Source of the DNA: Vicia villosa
Taxonomy: Eukaryota; Streptophyta; Magnoliopsida; Fabales; Fabaceae
Direction of reading: 5' to 3'
NCBI RefSeq assembly: GCF_029867415.1
Contig: NC_081182.1
Span: 19,193,983-19,257,982, forward strand
DNA: 64,000 bases
Part shown: positions 34,281-49,660 of the stretch, one piece after another
How positions within the stretch are numbered: position 1 is the first letter of the stretch
Layout: each line of letters starts with the position of its first letter
Made by a program: the position numbers and the translations under genes
Notes under the pieces: model-generated
Databases searched by the model: none
The model's input: only the letters and a program-made list of their open reading frames with translations
What the model was told of the DNA's origin: nothing

Positions 34281-36938
34281 AAAATTTAATTAGAACTTCA
34301 GAAACATTATTAAATTATTAATACTTGTTGAATATATCTTATAATACTTTCGTGAGTTAGCTTATATCTATTTTGGTGAATACCATGGAAAACTATACAT
34401 TGAAGATCAAAAGGGCAATTCATATATATAGCACATACATGAAAACATAATCTAGCTTATTTCTATTTTTGTCAATAACATGGAAAACTATACATTGAAG
34501 ATCAAAAGGGCAATTCATATAGCACATGAAAACATAATTCAACAAGCATCATTTTTACACATTTAAGGTAGAGACTTAGTATTCTCACCTTATTTATTAA
34601 TCAAGGAAATCATAATTGTTGTACGGAGCTTCCCTTTTGAATAGAGTTTTTTTTCTCTTCTTGAGTTTCATTGCTTGAATTGAGAGGAAAAAGTAATTGT
34701 AATGAGAAGAGATCTCCTTTGATTTGGATTGAGTTGAGTTTGAAGGAACTGATTTGCTTTAATTTATATCCCTGTGTATGTGCATCATGTTTCTTGCTTT
34801 ACTATTACAAAGCATATGTGAATTCATCATGAAAAAAACTTGATAAGACAATAGTACTACATTGGCATGCGATTTTTTTTTTTTGAATTAAAAAAGTGAT
34901 TCACTAAAAAGGGAAAAAGTAGAAAGCCATTATTATCCTCACTGCATGTTGATCATAACTTGTTCTTCGTCTTGTTCTGTTTCATGAAATTTCGTAATGT
35001 TGGTGTTTTATAAGTAATAAAAACAGAAGCCGAGCCAATAAATAAGCCAAGCCAAATTACAAGACGAAAACAAACAATTAAACTGAGCTGAAAGGAACAG
35101 CGTGCGTGGTGTAATGATGAAGAATGATGATGAGTAATGAAAGTGAGAGCGAGTGAAATTACCAGATGATCCAAGGAAATTGATAGGAGATTTAGGGTGT
35201 TTCTGTAATAATGTGTCTGTAGTTCTCAGAGCTTAACTCAAAAGCTTGTGAAGAATGAATCGTAGGATAATGGTGTTTCTGTTCTCTTTATATAATTATC
35301 TCTGGGGGTGCATATTGAAACTTTTTAAAAAATAATTAAAGTTAATTTGAATTTATTTTTTAGAAATTAAAAAATAATAATATTGGTATCCAATAACATT
35401 AATATTTATAACAAATATTACATAATTTTTTTAAAAAATTTTTAAAAATATTATTCAAAAATAGTAATTTAGTAAGGAATTTGAAATACCAGTTATTTTC
35501 TAGTACTAATTATTTTCAATTATTTCTCGCTTTTTTATGTTTGTGCCAAATTTTGTGGCGATGACTTACTACTTCCCTTATAGTTTTACTCACACATCTA
35601 GAAAACTAATAACCCCACCAGATTTAATTTAACATCCTTTAAATATCCATTTCAACATTTGCCACATTACTGGTTCTTAAGACTTATCTAAAAATACATC
35701 TAGAAAATTAATAACCCATCCAACTACTCTTTATAATTTAAAACGTAGGGTTGTAAGTTAGAACATATAATAATAAATCAATAATTAAATAAATATCATT
35801 TCCAAAAGAGAAAGAAATGGTAAAATAATGGATATAATTCACCTTTAAATTATGGTAGATTGGTATTTAATGAATAATGGTTTAAAAATTAGGATGGAAA
35901 TATTGAAAGAAAGAAGGGAATCATATTTGTATTTTGGTTTACTTTTTAACTTTACAAGAGGAAGATAAGATTATGGGTGTTAATTGGATGGATAAAGTTC
36001 TTTTACAAAGCATATGTGAATTCATCATGAAAAAGACTGGATAAGACAATACATTGGCATATGAGAACTTTTTTTATTTTGAATTAAAAAAGTGATTCGG
36101 GAAAAAGTAGAAAGCCATTATTATCCTCACTGCATGTTCATCATAACTTGTCGAATAAAGTGAGAACAGAAAATTTTTATTAGCTGAAGTAGCTTGAAAT
36201 GGCGCTGATTATTTCTTCGACATTCTTCAATATCCTATATACCAAGTCACAAAACTGCTAACCATTAATATCCTTTATTTTCATTTTCATGTTGAATTTA
36301 TGTTTCTATTTGTTAAAGAAATATGACCGTTGTTTTATGCTTAAACTGTTTGATTTTTTTTTTCTAAAAGGGAATCAAGTGGCTCATGAAATCTCGGCAA
36401 TCCAACAATGCCTTGACTCAAGATTAGTTTGAATTTTAAAGATGTTTTGATGTTGTAGTTTCAGCTTTCTGATTTTGCATCATGTATTCCAAAGATGTTT
36501 TACTTGAATGATTAAGTTAAATTTATTCTTGTCTCAAATATAATTGAGCAATATTTTCTATTAGACTGAAGAAAAAATTGCAAGATTAAATTACAAAAGT
36601 GTAGAGAGGAGAACCGAAACGAAACAAAACCCCACCATGCTTTTATTAACACAATAATCATATTTCATAATGCTACATATATTATAATAATTTAATTTGC
36701 TTATAACTAGTGTCAAGGGCCCGTTTTACCATTCAGGCTGCACATGCCTAAGTTGATGTAGGCTCATTTGTGAAAATGGCCTGCATAATCCCTAATCTCA
36801 AGCTAACAGTAACTTACAGTTTAATATACAAAATACAAGCAGCATCTTCAACCTTCGCTTTAAATTCTGAGAGAAGTCCAACTCTTCAACCTTCGCTTTG
36901 AATTTTGAGAGAATTCCGACTCGTAATACCAAATCTGG
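34281..36938. other. AT-rich intergenic sequence with local duplications
   Basis: A tandem duplication of about 90 bp lies at 34365-34545 ('atggaaaactatacattgaa' twice). 34553-34690 matches 38455-38570, and 34795-34975 matches 36000-36150, so pieces have been copied within the region. Apparent frames such as 34953-35174 show no recognisable protein. 35300-36900 holds nothing I can name. Confidence 0.6.
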
Positions 36939-37184
36939 CTACATAATTAACCTGATATGCGCAAACACTTGCTTAAGAAAATGTATAGCATGTATAACCG
37001 TGAAATATATATGAGATTCAATCATATTAACCCTAAGATATGAGGATTGCGTACAAGCATAAGTAAGCATGAATGGGTCTGCTGTAGCACTTGTCACTAG
37101 CAAACAGACACTGTTTGGAAACCAAACATAAATTCTTATTATAAAAATTAAGTTATGAAATATACGACATAGCGCTCTCTCTGG

Positions 37185-38128
<944 letters not shown>

Positions 38129-38159
38129 CTGAAAGATATGCAACGTATTGGTTTATTTA

Positions 38160-39730
38160 TTTACATAAAAATTATTTTATATGTAAAAATAAAATCTCAA
38201 CAACCTTATATCAATAACAACATTTGACTAAATAAAAGGCTAAAATAGAATTTTATTAATAGGACAGAATAGGCGATGAATTCAAATACCTAGAGATTGT
38301 GAATTTATGGTTTATATGCTCAATTGCATCAACAGAAAAGAAGGAACAATGGTTTGACGAAGGAAATTAAACAACCAATGAACTCAAAATTGGTAAAATA
38401 AATACATGACCAACAAAAATCAAACTGAATAAAAAAACAAGACATAATCAATCAGATTTAAGGTAGAGACTTAGTCTTCTCACCTTATTAATCAAGGAAA
38501 TCATAATTGTTGTATGGAGCTTCCCTTTTGAATATAGTTTTTTTCTCTTCTTGAGTTTCATTGCTTGGGAGTCATAATTGTTGTAGGGAACCAGAAGAAA
38601 TCATTGATGTACCAGAGACTGGTATGAACCTGTTGTGAATGCTCTCACAAGGAATCCTCAAATATGGCTTGATTTTATGATGAAGTAAGTGAAGAATTTG
38701 AAGATAGCTTTCTAAGATTCATATATAGCATATAAATCATATAATAAGCATATGTCTTGAATGAGAGAAAAAGGTGACAATTTCTATCTTTTGTTTTGTA
38801 AATTGGTGGTGAGAGTTAAAGAGAAATATTTATATATGAACAAATGTGTGTAGTGTTGTGTTTGAATGAAGAAAGACGAGAGCAGCACTATTATTTATAG
38901 TACGGGAAATAAATTTTACTTTCTCTTTGGATGTCTTTTCTTTATAGATGATGTCATATGGTACGTAATGGCTTGAATTCATTTGGCTTTATGAAATAGG
39001 TTTCTTTTTATAAAAATACTGTATGAACAAATCATATTACCCCATCTGGCTTGAATTCATTTTCCAGTTGAAGAAAGTTGCGGAAGAAACATTATAGGAA
39101 CCAAAGTTTAATATAATTTATAATGTCAATCACACTGCTATTATATTGAAACTTTGAACAAAGTTTAATATGATTTATAATATTTAATATGCTTTATACA
39201 AACCACATTGAACAAAGCATAATTGAAAGATAGAGGAATCAAAACACATAATTACAACTTTGAATAAAAGAAAGGATAACTCAATTTTGAATAAGGGATG
39301 ATGAGTTGAAAAAATTAACGAATTTTTTTTTTTTAAGAACATAGGTATTTTTTACAATGAGCTAGGTTGGAAGTTGGACTTTGGATTAAATTTGTCTGTC
39401 TCTTCTACAACATATGTACAAAGAAATTGGCCAAATTTTTTTCATTGATTTTTCTCTATATCAATGAAATTGGATTCATCTAAGAAAGAATTTCTTGTAT
39501 TGACATAGACATAACATTTAGGATCCCCTCTGATTTAGGATCCCCTATCACCAATCAACACCAATTATGTTTCCAGTACATAGCACATAATATTTTGCGT
39601 TAATTAAATTTACCAATTTTTAAAAAATATTCTCTCTTTTATCTCTTATATTCTCTTTATTTTATAAATTTTATTTACTAGTTATTATTATTTTTTGATA
39701 AATTTTATTCACTAGTTATTATCTTGCAGA
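38160..39730. other. Intergenic, no gene seen
   Basis: 38455-38570 duplicates 34553-34690. The rest is AT-rich with no recognisable coding or RNA feature. Confidence 0.6.
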
Positions 39731-39734
39731 TGAG

Positions 39735-40560
39735 AGAGTAAAAAATTACATCCCAAGTAATTGTGACAAATATTTTATAAACATTTTAATTTATTACGAT
39801 TTGACTGTAATAAATTTGAGGGTAGTCCACGTTGCCCTAAAGATGATCTTATTGTTAATGAAATTTTAAATTTTAATCACACAGTTATGATTTATGCATC
39901 CGAATTACATTCTTGGCTTTTTAGAAATCAAGGACAGAATAATACGTGAGTAAAGATTAGATTTGTATTCACTAGTAATTCAAAGTAAACACAAAGTGAA
40001 AAATGCCTTCACCACTTGAGGTTGAAAAGGTTATATACTCCTCTATGAAATGTTTTATCTATATGTTTCTCAATCATATAAATCAACTATGTGATGATTT
40101 TATATGTCAAATGCTTAAAAAACAAACATTGCTCTAAATTATTCCTTGCCTTTGAAAGTGAAAGATGAAGCACTTCCACTATTCACTTGAATGATTTTTG
40201 CAATTCCCACTAAAATTTCTTTGAAGAATAAAAGTAAAAAAGTAAACATTTTTTCTTAACTTTATTACTTTTCAATTCCCACTAAAATTTCTTTGAAGAA
40301 TAAAAATAAAAAAGTAAACATTTTTTCTTAACTTTATTACTTTTCAATTCCCACTAAAATTTCTTTGAAGAATAAAAATAAAAAAGTAAACATTTTTTCT
40401 TAACTTTATTACTTTTCAATTCCCACTAAAATTTCTTTGAAGAATAAAAATAAAAAAGTAAACATTTTTTCTTAACTTTATTACTTTTCAATTCCCACTA
40501 AAATTTCTTCGATGCTTCAAATATATCAGTAGTACCTTTCTTTTAATAAACAATCATACC
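39735..40560. repeat. Intergenic block duplicated at 45700-48970
   Basis: 39740-39935 matches 45705-45836 and 39936-40560 matches 48139-48960 ('caaagtaaacacaaagtgaa', 'gcctttgaaagtgaaaga'). Here the sequence 'ggctttttagaaatcaagg' is continuous, while in the second copy a MULE-like element splits it. Confidence 0.85.
40202..40506. repeat. 72-bp tandem repeat, four copies
   Basis: Units start at 40202, 40274, 40346 and 40418, with a partial fifth at 40490; each begins AATTCCCACTAAAATTTC. The first unit differs by one base (aaagtaaaa). The second copy of the block (48850-48900) has only one unit, so the array grew after the duplication or was lost there. Confidence 0.95.
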
Positions 40561-41145
40561 CATCGGACGGTATAAATAATTGTTTGAATATGTATTGAAA
40601 AATACTAACGAGTATTTTTGGAGTATTTTATAAGAGTTTAAAAAAATATGTTTTATTTTAAAATATTTGTATTCAATGCAGAAATAATTAACTTTTTAAA
40701 GAAAAAATATATATATTTTTTGAAAATACTTATATTTAATACATTGAAAATATAAATAATTGTTTTTTGAAAGAATCTTTTTTTTATTTAGAATTTTTAA
40801 AAAATATCTCTGGATCACTCGTTAACATAACCCGTATGTATATGATAGGGTCGACCCAAAAGTCAAGCCACCAAGGCTACGACTTTAGGTCTCAAAAGTC
40901 TAGACTTAAAAAAGGTCTTAAATTTTTTTTATTTAGTTATAAAAATATATAAAGATACGTTAGTCACATATATAATTGTAGTTTAGTTGATAAAATTTAA
41001 GCCTCTTTTTTTTTTATTCTTGAATTCAACTCTTACCAACCACACAATTATTATTCAAAAATATATTTTAAAACCACTTGTTAAATATGTGTTTGACAAT
41101 AAATAAGCACTTGCTTTGGCAAAAAACCATGTTTTTTATAAAAGT
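40561..41145. other. AT-rich intergenic sequence, no gene seen
   Basis: Nothing recognisable. Apparent frame 40767-40952 shows no known protein. Confidence 0.5.
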
Positions 41146-41647
41146 AGTAAGCACGTTGACACTTGTTACCACTTCGTAAGAGAATGCATCGAGAAGAATG
41201 AGGTAAAGTTGAAGTATGTGATGTCTCAAGAATAATCTACCGACATTTTCACCGAGCCACTCAATTTAGAAACTTTCGTGAAGCTAAAGAGTCATAAATC
41301 AAGTTTAACGGGGGATGTTGAAATATTAATATTGATTTGGGCCTAAATTTATTATTTGGTTTTTTGGGCATAGTTATTTTGGGATTAGGTAATATTTCTA
41401 GATAAATCTGGTAGTATTTGGAGTGTATAGATATTTTTTATTGTTGTAATATTTTCTATAATACTCTTTGAATTTTTAGGGTTGAGAACTCTCTAGAATT
41501 AGTGTGTCTAGAGTTCTCCTTAGAATATTATAAATAGGGATGTAATTTCACACTTTTGTATCAAACAAAAATACAAAATTCTCTCTTCCATAAAGAATTC
41601 TCCCGCCTATCAAGTTTTTATTCAAGCCTCAAATATTCCTAAACACA
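41146..41647 (+). mobile_element. Copia remnant: end of RNase H plus 3' LTR
   Basis: 41150-41315 encodes the end of a Copia RNase H (KHVDTCYHFVRECIEKNEVK, then DIFTEPL) with one internal TAA. A polypurine tract AACGGGGGA ends at 41315. The LTR starts TGTTGAAATATT at 41316 and runs to about 41645 (AAACA). It has a TATA box TATAAATA at 41529-41536. The upstream rest of the element is missing. It is unrelated to the Copia element at 1377. Confidence 0.75.
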
Positions 41648-41689
41648 AAGATCTTAATTTCAAGACAAATGTAACAATTGTCACCTATA

Positions 41690-42268
41690 AGAGGAGGGGT
41701 GGGGGGAAGAGGAATATCAAAGAGGAGGGAGAAAGAGGTGTATTTTTCGGAGATACATCTCTGAACTAATCTTAAAAAATTTTAAAAATACATTTTCGAA
41801 TTAAATTTTGTCATCAAAATACTAGCAAAGTGAATTTACATTTTCAAATAAGGCTCTCTAATGTTAGATGAAGTAATGCTACAAGTGAGTTTACCTACCA
41901 TCAAAGTACTAGCAAACTAATACCAAGAATTTAACAATTCACAATAATAAACAATGGAGGAGCAAAACAAATAGAAGGAACTATAACAGTCACCACCTAA
42001 TCTAACTTGGGATCAATGGAATTTCAAACAATGGATGGTAATTGAGAATTGACATAAGAAAATAAAAAAACAAAAAAGAATTGCAAGTCATTTTCATGTG
42101 TACGGTTAAATTCAGATTATGATCACTTAGATACCCAATACAAGAGGCCTTTATGCAAAACGTACTCTTCAGCTTTTATCCCCACCACCGTCAAGAACAA
42201 AATTCAATTCAAATACAACTTCCATATTCAAACATTTAATTAATACTTCCACCATTCTATATTCAAAC
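41690..42268. other. Intergenic with one isolated palindromic 20-mer
   Basis: TTCGGAGATACATCTCTGAA at 41746-41765 belongs to the palindrome family of the element at 45837-48130, suggesting a decayed relative here. No gene seen. Confidence 0.5.
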
Positions 42269-42269
42269 A

Positions 42270-42379
42270 TCTTTAATATATTAAAACAGGATACATGTTT
42301 AGGCGTCAACTTTAAACCAAAATCCCGCCTAAACATGTGCATCGCCTAAACATGTGCATCACACGGGGTAAAGTACTAG
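42270..42379 (+). mobile_element. Possible 110-bp mini-Helitron
   Basis: It starts TC after A (42269) and ends CTAG before T (42380), with a small stem (TGTG-CAT-CACA) 10-15 nt before the end. Inside, ACATGTTTAGGCG and CGCCTAAACATGT form an inverted repeat, the latter present twice. It fits Helitron rules but is very short. Confidence 0.4.
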
Positions 42380-42403
42380 TTTAATTAATACTAGCAAAGC
42401 TTT

Positions 42404-43236
<833 letters not shown>

Positions 43237-43719
43237 TTATTAATAGGATAAAAGAGATCCATATAATATCTTTATTCAATTAGATAATTCAATTGATAAT
43301 TATGTGCGACTCATTTGATATAAGATGCCTGAGTTTGAATATGCAATTAAGTGCTTGTTTGTTAATAGAGTTATGCTACTTTGACACAAAGCCATTTATA
43401 CCTAAGTAAGATAATGTTTTAGCCTTACACGGTATTTTAGGTAAGTCAAAAAATTATTTAAAAAATAAGAAACATGTATTTATGGTATAAACGGTGTAAA
43501 TGTATTATTTAGTTTCAAAATAACATAACTTTTGTTAATAAGCGGATGGAATAACAATAAAATTGTTAGTTTTGAATTATAGTATATATAAGAGACGTGG
43601 AAGAAAACGAATATTTTTTTAAATTAACTGAAAACTCTTGCACTTTTATAGAATAATGAGAAATAATTTTTAATTTTTTTCATAAAAAGTATTTATTTAT
43701 AAATACCAATAATTAATAC

Positions 43720-45280
<1,561 letters not shown>

Positions 45281-45282
45281 TT

Positions 45283-45379
45283 TTATTTTTTTATGAGTTA
45301 AATGAAGAAATTGTCTTTTTATTAATGTTAACTTTGATTTTTATGTTAACTTCTTCATTTAACTCATAAAAAAATAAAA
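45283..45379. repeat. Short inverted repeat
   Basis: 'ttttatttttttatgagtta..gaagaa' at about 45283-45311 and its reverse complement at about 45350-45379 form 29-bp arms with a 38-bp loop that contains a smaller repeat 'atgttaact'. Confidence 0.8.
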
Positions 45380-45432
45380 TTATTCTTTTAAACTAAAGAC
45401 GACTAATCAATTTAATTCGTCATTCAATCATT

Positions 45433-45622
45433 TCAATTAATTCTCATGAATTGAAAATGTAAATTAGGGAACGATCTGACTGATTTTTATTAAATAAAAT
45501 AATAATCCTTTTACCTCGGTTGTCATTTCAATTAATTTTCATGAATTGAAAATGTAAATTAGAGAACGATCTGACTGATTTTTATTAAATAAAATAATAA
45601 TCCTTTTACCTCGGTTGTCAAA
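45433..45622. repeat. Tandem duplication, about 94-bp unit
   Basis: Two head-to-tail copies starting TTTCAATTAATT and ending CTCGGTTGTCA, differing by a few bases (ctcatg/ttcatg, aggg/agag). Confidence 0.9.
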
Positions 45623-46299
45623 GGAATTAATCTCCTGTCTCAAATTATTAGAAAAAAATTTATTAAAAAAATTAAATTATAATAATTTAAAATATAACTT
45701 TGTTTTAAGAAAAAAGTATTTGAAAATAGTTAAAATAACCATGATTTGAAAGTAATAAATTTGAAGGTAGCCCCATCTTATTTTAACCACACGATTTTGA
45801 TTTATGCATTAGAACTATATTGTTGGCTTTTTAGAAGAAAATTTCTTTAGCCACCTCCCTATGGGGGTCACCCCCAGCGAAAATCCCAAAATACCCCTGC
45901 TTCGGAAATGAACTTCCGAAACGCATTTTTTTTTAAATTTCTACAATTCGGAAGTGCATCTCCGAAAACACCTCATGGGGGTGTCTTCGGAGATGAACTT
46001 CCGAAAACACCTCATGGGGGGTGAATTCGGAAATGAACTTCCGAATTATGCAGAAACTGATTTTTTTTTAATGTTTTTTTCTTAAACAGTCTCGCATTTT
46101 AATTAAACGCAAACGACAAATAAAATAAGCGACATATAAACAGAAAATACTAATATGATAAATAAAATCCAAAAACACTGTGCGAAAGATACAATCCGAA
46201 ATCAAAACAAAACAAAACAAAACACGTCAAACAAAACAAAAACACGTTATTCTGCCCGACGAGCGTTACAAAATACACATCAAACAAAACAAAAACACA

Positions 46300-46512
46300 T
46301 TATTCTGCCCGACGAGCGAACTCCTCCGAATGAAGATACTGATACCAATCCTCATCCCACTCAGTCTCAGAACCATCAGCATCAACCACGACTCTCACGC
46401 CAGATAGTTGAGCTTGAGCATCCGGGCCCCAGGCCCCCTGGGAACGAGAAGTAGAGCCGGTCGAAACCTTCTTCTTCTCCTTCACCTCCTTTTTTCCCTT
46501 AGCGCCACCCAT
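46300..46512 (-). CDS. Unrecognised 70-residue protein inside the MULE-like element
   Basis: Starts MGGAKGKKEVKEKKK, Lys-rich, then Ser/Gly-rich, with an acidic DADGSETEWDEDWYQYL stretch, ending EEFARRAE. It has no domain I can name. The coding region includes one half of a 40-bp direct repeat (46230-46270 and 46280-46320, 'ttattctgcccgacgagcg'). It may be a captured gene exon or the tail of a longer spliced frame beginning at 46809. Confidence 0.35.
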   Translation of the reverse strand: MGGAKGKKEVKEKKKVSTGSTSRSQGAWGPDAQAQLSGVRVVVDADGSETEWDEDWYQYLHSEEFARRAE

Positions 46513-46725
46513 TCCTGCGTAAAAATGAAGAAAGAAAGGTCCATGAGACCTCCTTTTATAAAAGAAGAAAGGGGACAAAAACGCTTGGGAAACGGACAAG
46601 TCATTAAAGAACAAAGACGTTGGAAACCAGCGACACGCCGTCAAAGAAGTCAAAAGCATGCACACAAACTTCAAAGAAACAGACACAATAAACAAAGGCG
46701 TTAAAAATAAAGTACTTGCAAATTA

Positions 46726-46809
46726 AAACGGACACTCCCTACCCTGTGTAGCTGACGCAGTCTGGGTCTCCCTACCCTGTCTGATGCGTGCTGGTTGGTT
46801 GCCTGACAT
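46726..46809 (-). CDS. Short exon-like frame, possibly N-terminus of a plant mobile domain-type gene
   Basis: Reads MSGNQPARIRQGRETQTAS, followed by a repeat of the QGRE unit, then a stop. Similar starts occur, from memory, in legume plant-mobile-domain (MAIN-like) proteins carried by MULEs. A GTAGGG near the end could be a splice donor leading to 46512-46300. Unverified. Confidence 0.25.
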
Positions 46810-47004
46810 GTTCCTGTAAACAATTGAAATCGATTAATATGCGAGACAAAATAAAAAACTAAAAAATTTGAACTTCTAATACAATTCGGAAGTTCATTTC
46901 CGAAAACTGGGATGGAGGTGTTTTCGAAAATGAACTTCCGAAACATCCCTGCGATGGGGTTTTCTGAAACATCCATGGCAGACCCCAAAATCAAACATAA
47001 AACC

Positions 47005-47627
47005 TGTTCTGGACTGGCCCAAAGGTTGGGCCCAACATGGTTTCGGCCCAGCGAAACCCCAAGGGTCCAATAATCATCCATGGCCCAGTCTCATGCCCGA
47101 GATGCCCGTCTAAGGCATGCTCGGCAAGATGTCATCCTCGGCTAGGTCACAGGGCACCCAGCAAGATCACACGTTCCCCGTGCAAGTAGACGCTCGGATG
47201 TGGCGTTACTCCCGAGCGTCGCTCACTGCCGAGGACCCTGCTCCGCGCAGGGCTCCTTCATATCCAATCCTCCGAATAGTACGGACCCCACGTGGCTCCT
47301 AAAAGACCGCGTCCTCCCTTGAACTTCGGAGCGGTTAACCAGGACAGAGGGCATACACGCACCTCCGATATTTCCGCTCAGGAAACCTGGCAGTCTCCTA
47401 TTTGGACTTGGGAATCCAACCCAATAGCGAGATCATGGCCCAGCGCTGGGGGCTATAAATACCCTCTTTAACCAGAGGGTCAGGTATTCAATTCTTTCTA
47501 ACCTTTAGCTAGTACTTGCACTCCTTTGCTCGTCTTCTCACTTTGGCATCGGAGTACCTTGCAGGTACACCCCCTCCTCCTTCCTAGAAGATCCAGTCCG
47601 AGCAGCCTACGACGATTCTTCTGATCA
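47005..47627 (+). mobile_element. Solo LTR (623 bp) nested in the MULE-like element
   Basis: Starts TGTTCTGGACTGG and ends CTTCTGATCA, with TSD AAACC at 47000-47004 and 47628-47632. A TATA box CTATAAATACC is at 47453-47463. It is GC-rich compared with its surroundings. Type is LTR retrotransposon, probably Gypsy; the internal region was lost by LTR recombination. Confidence 0.85.
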
Positions 47628-48138
47628 AAACCAATTCAAAAAGCTTCTAAACAACCTAAATACTACTAACAACCAGTCCATATATCATTTATGGAATTGA
47701 AACCCTAAATAACATGCATTTGAATAATGAATCTAACAAATTTAAAACTTACTAATTGAGTGATTTGTGGGCTTTTGAATGTTGTATAGCAATGTGATTG
47801 GAGCCTTGATGCAGCCTTGGAAGTGTGTTTGCACAAATTTTCGCCTTTGCTTGTTTTTTATTTGAGTTAGGGTAAATGAATGGGGGAGGGAGAGTGTTTT
47901 GATAAATCTGCAGAACGCGCAGTATTTCGGAAGTTCATTTCCGAAATGCTGTTTTCGGAAATGAACTTCCGAAATAAGATAATTTTTTCAAAAAAAAAGG
48001 CGTTTTCGGAGATGCATCTCCGAAAACACCTTTTTCTTGCATTTTGGAAATGCATTTCCGAAGTCAGAGGTAGTATGGAGTTTTCACCAGAGGTGGACTA
48101 GAAGGTAGGGAGGTTGGCACAGAAATTCTCTTTTAGAA

Positions 48139-48970
48139 ATCAAGGACAAAAAAGTACGTGAGTATAGATTCGATTTGTATTCATTAGTAATTCAAAGTAA
48201 ACACAAAAGTGAAAATGCCTTCACCACTTGAGGTTGGAAAGTCTACATACTCCTCTATGTAATGTTTTCTAAGTAATAACATAAACCAACTATGTGGTGA
48301 TTTTATATGTCAAATGCTTGAAAAACAAACATTGCTCTAAATTATTCTTTGCCTTTGAGAGTGAAAGAAGAAGCACTTCCACTATTCACTTGAATGATTT
48401 TTGCAAAAGACATCTCCTATCTTTTCAAATTCTCTTTCTACTCAACTTTATACTCATGGCTATTGTTAATTTGTTTTGGAAGGTCAAAAAGAGAAAGAGC
48501 ATGGACGAACTTGCTTATGGGAGGTAATGTTAGGATCCAACAATTAAGGATCTCTTTGAAAGTATTAGGAGACAAATGTGGAATTTGTATTGTTAATGTA
48601 TTAAAAGTTTTGATATTATGCCATTTTCATTCAATGTTAACCATTGTTTGCTTGAGAACTCTATTCTATTTTTAGATGAGACCTTATCTTTACTTTTTGA
48701 AGCATAAGTGCTTTTTTTTAATCTTTCAATGAGGCGTGGATTATAGACAAAGGAGAAATAAAAGCTTGCGATTGACTATTTTTATTATGAACCATACTGC
48801 TTAATTTTGATCAACTTGTATCCTAGTTTAAATTAAATTAAAAAAAAATAATATTTTTTCTTAACTTTATTACTTTTTAATTCCCACTAAAATTTCTTCT
48901 ATGCTTCAAATAGATCAATAGTAACTTTTTTTAATAAACAAACACACCTCTCAGATCATATAAATAATCC
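48139..48970. repeat. Second half of the duplicated intergenic block
   Basis: Matches 39936-40560 but with only one copy of the 72-bp unit, and with extra sequence at 48415-48845. No gene. Confidence 0.8.
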
Positions 48971-49279
48971 GCTAAGTATTTGGTCATTTCAATATATATA
49001 TATTTATTGGTATATTGGTATGAAGGCTCGCGAGCTTCATAACCGTTCATTTATTGAGATGGACATTTGTCATTTAGTTGTTTCTTATATAATTCAAGTT
49101 CTATCAAAACTTGGGGAAGTGTATCCCTATACATTACAGTACGAGAGAGGAAGTTAATAAGGAGAAATCACTTTCTCTTAAATAATATGGTAGTTGAGTG
49201 TCCACATTCCATGCTCTTAAAATTGGGTATTATCCTATTGAAGCTTAAGATCCAGGCGAAGGAATTCCTATAAATACCT

Positions 49280-49660
49280 CGCTCCATCAACATGCAAATG
49301 AAAATTATTGAAGCTTCTGATTCCTTAAAATGTAAACTTCTCTCCGAAACTTTCAAAGATGCAACAATAAGTTGGTATATGTGTCTGCCACGACTCTCGA
49401 TCACTCGCTACCAAGACTTGGTGAAGAAATTGTTCTATTGGTTTGCAACAACAATGCACAGAAAGCTGACTACCACTAGCCTTTTCAACATTTGGCAAAC
49501 CCTTTTCGAATAATTGAGGGAATATCTCGCGTGCTTCAATGAAGCGACACTCAAGGTCATCTACCCCAACTAAAAAATGTTCATAGTAGCATTTTATAAT
49601 GGGCCGGGGGTGAAATATTCTAATGATTCTTTCACTCACGACCCGAAACTTTCTTAGATG
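49280..49660 (+). pseudogene. Ty3/gypsy gag fragment
   Basis: Translates to a gag-domain piece: NMQMKI, LKCKLLSETFKDATISWYM, LPRLSITRYQDLVKKL, then a TAA at 49511 and LREYLACFNEATLKV beyond it. Two further stops follow. No LTRs or pol adjoin it. Confidence 0.7.

Larger units (their letters stand above)
45901..48062. repeat. Palindromic 20-mers, ten dispersed copies
   Basis: Consensus TTCGGAAATGAACTTCCGAA. Copies start near 45901, 45947, 45986, 46026 (left end), 46885, 46923 (middle), 47926, 47954, 48005, 48043 (right end). Four at each end suggests transposase-binding subterminal repeats, by inference. Confidence 0.9.
45837..48130 (-). mobile_element. Non-autonomous MULE-like TIR element
   Basis: Termini GAAAATTTCT..CCACCTCCCTA and GAGAATTTCT..CAACCTCCCTA (reverse complement of the right end) are about 26-bp imperfect inverted repeats. 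TTTTAGAA is duplicated at 45829-45836 and 48131-48138, and the paralogous block at about 39929 has it once. Ten copies of a palindromic 20-mer lie near the ends and in the middle. A solo LTR is nested at 47005-47627. The superfamily is uncertain: the 8-bp TSD also fits hAT, but the TIR style and captured coding pieces suggest MULE. Confidence 0.8.

Noticed and set aside
34953..35174. 73-residue minus-strand frame
   Set aside because: No homology recognised; lies in a region with copied intergenic pieces.
45901..46045. CRISPR-like palindromic repeats
   Set aside because: Only four local copies, in a TIR element of a plant nuclear genome; subterminal repeats explain them better.
46701..47081. 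126-residue minus-strand frame across the solo LTR edge
   Set aside because: It runs through an LTR insertion boundary and palindromic 20-mers, so it cannot be one old gene.
48294..48675. Two overlapping frames of 77 and 93 residues
   Set aside because: They lie in a duplicated intergenic block, are not conserved in the other copy, and show no domain.
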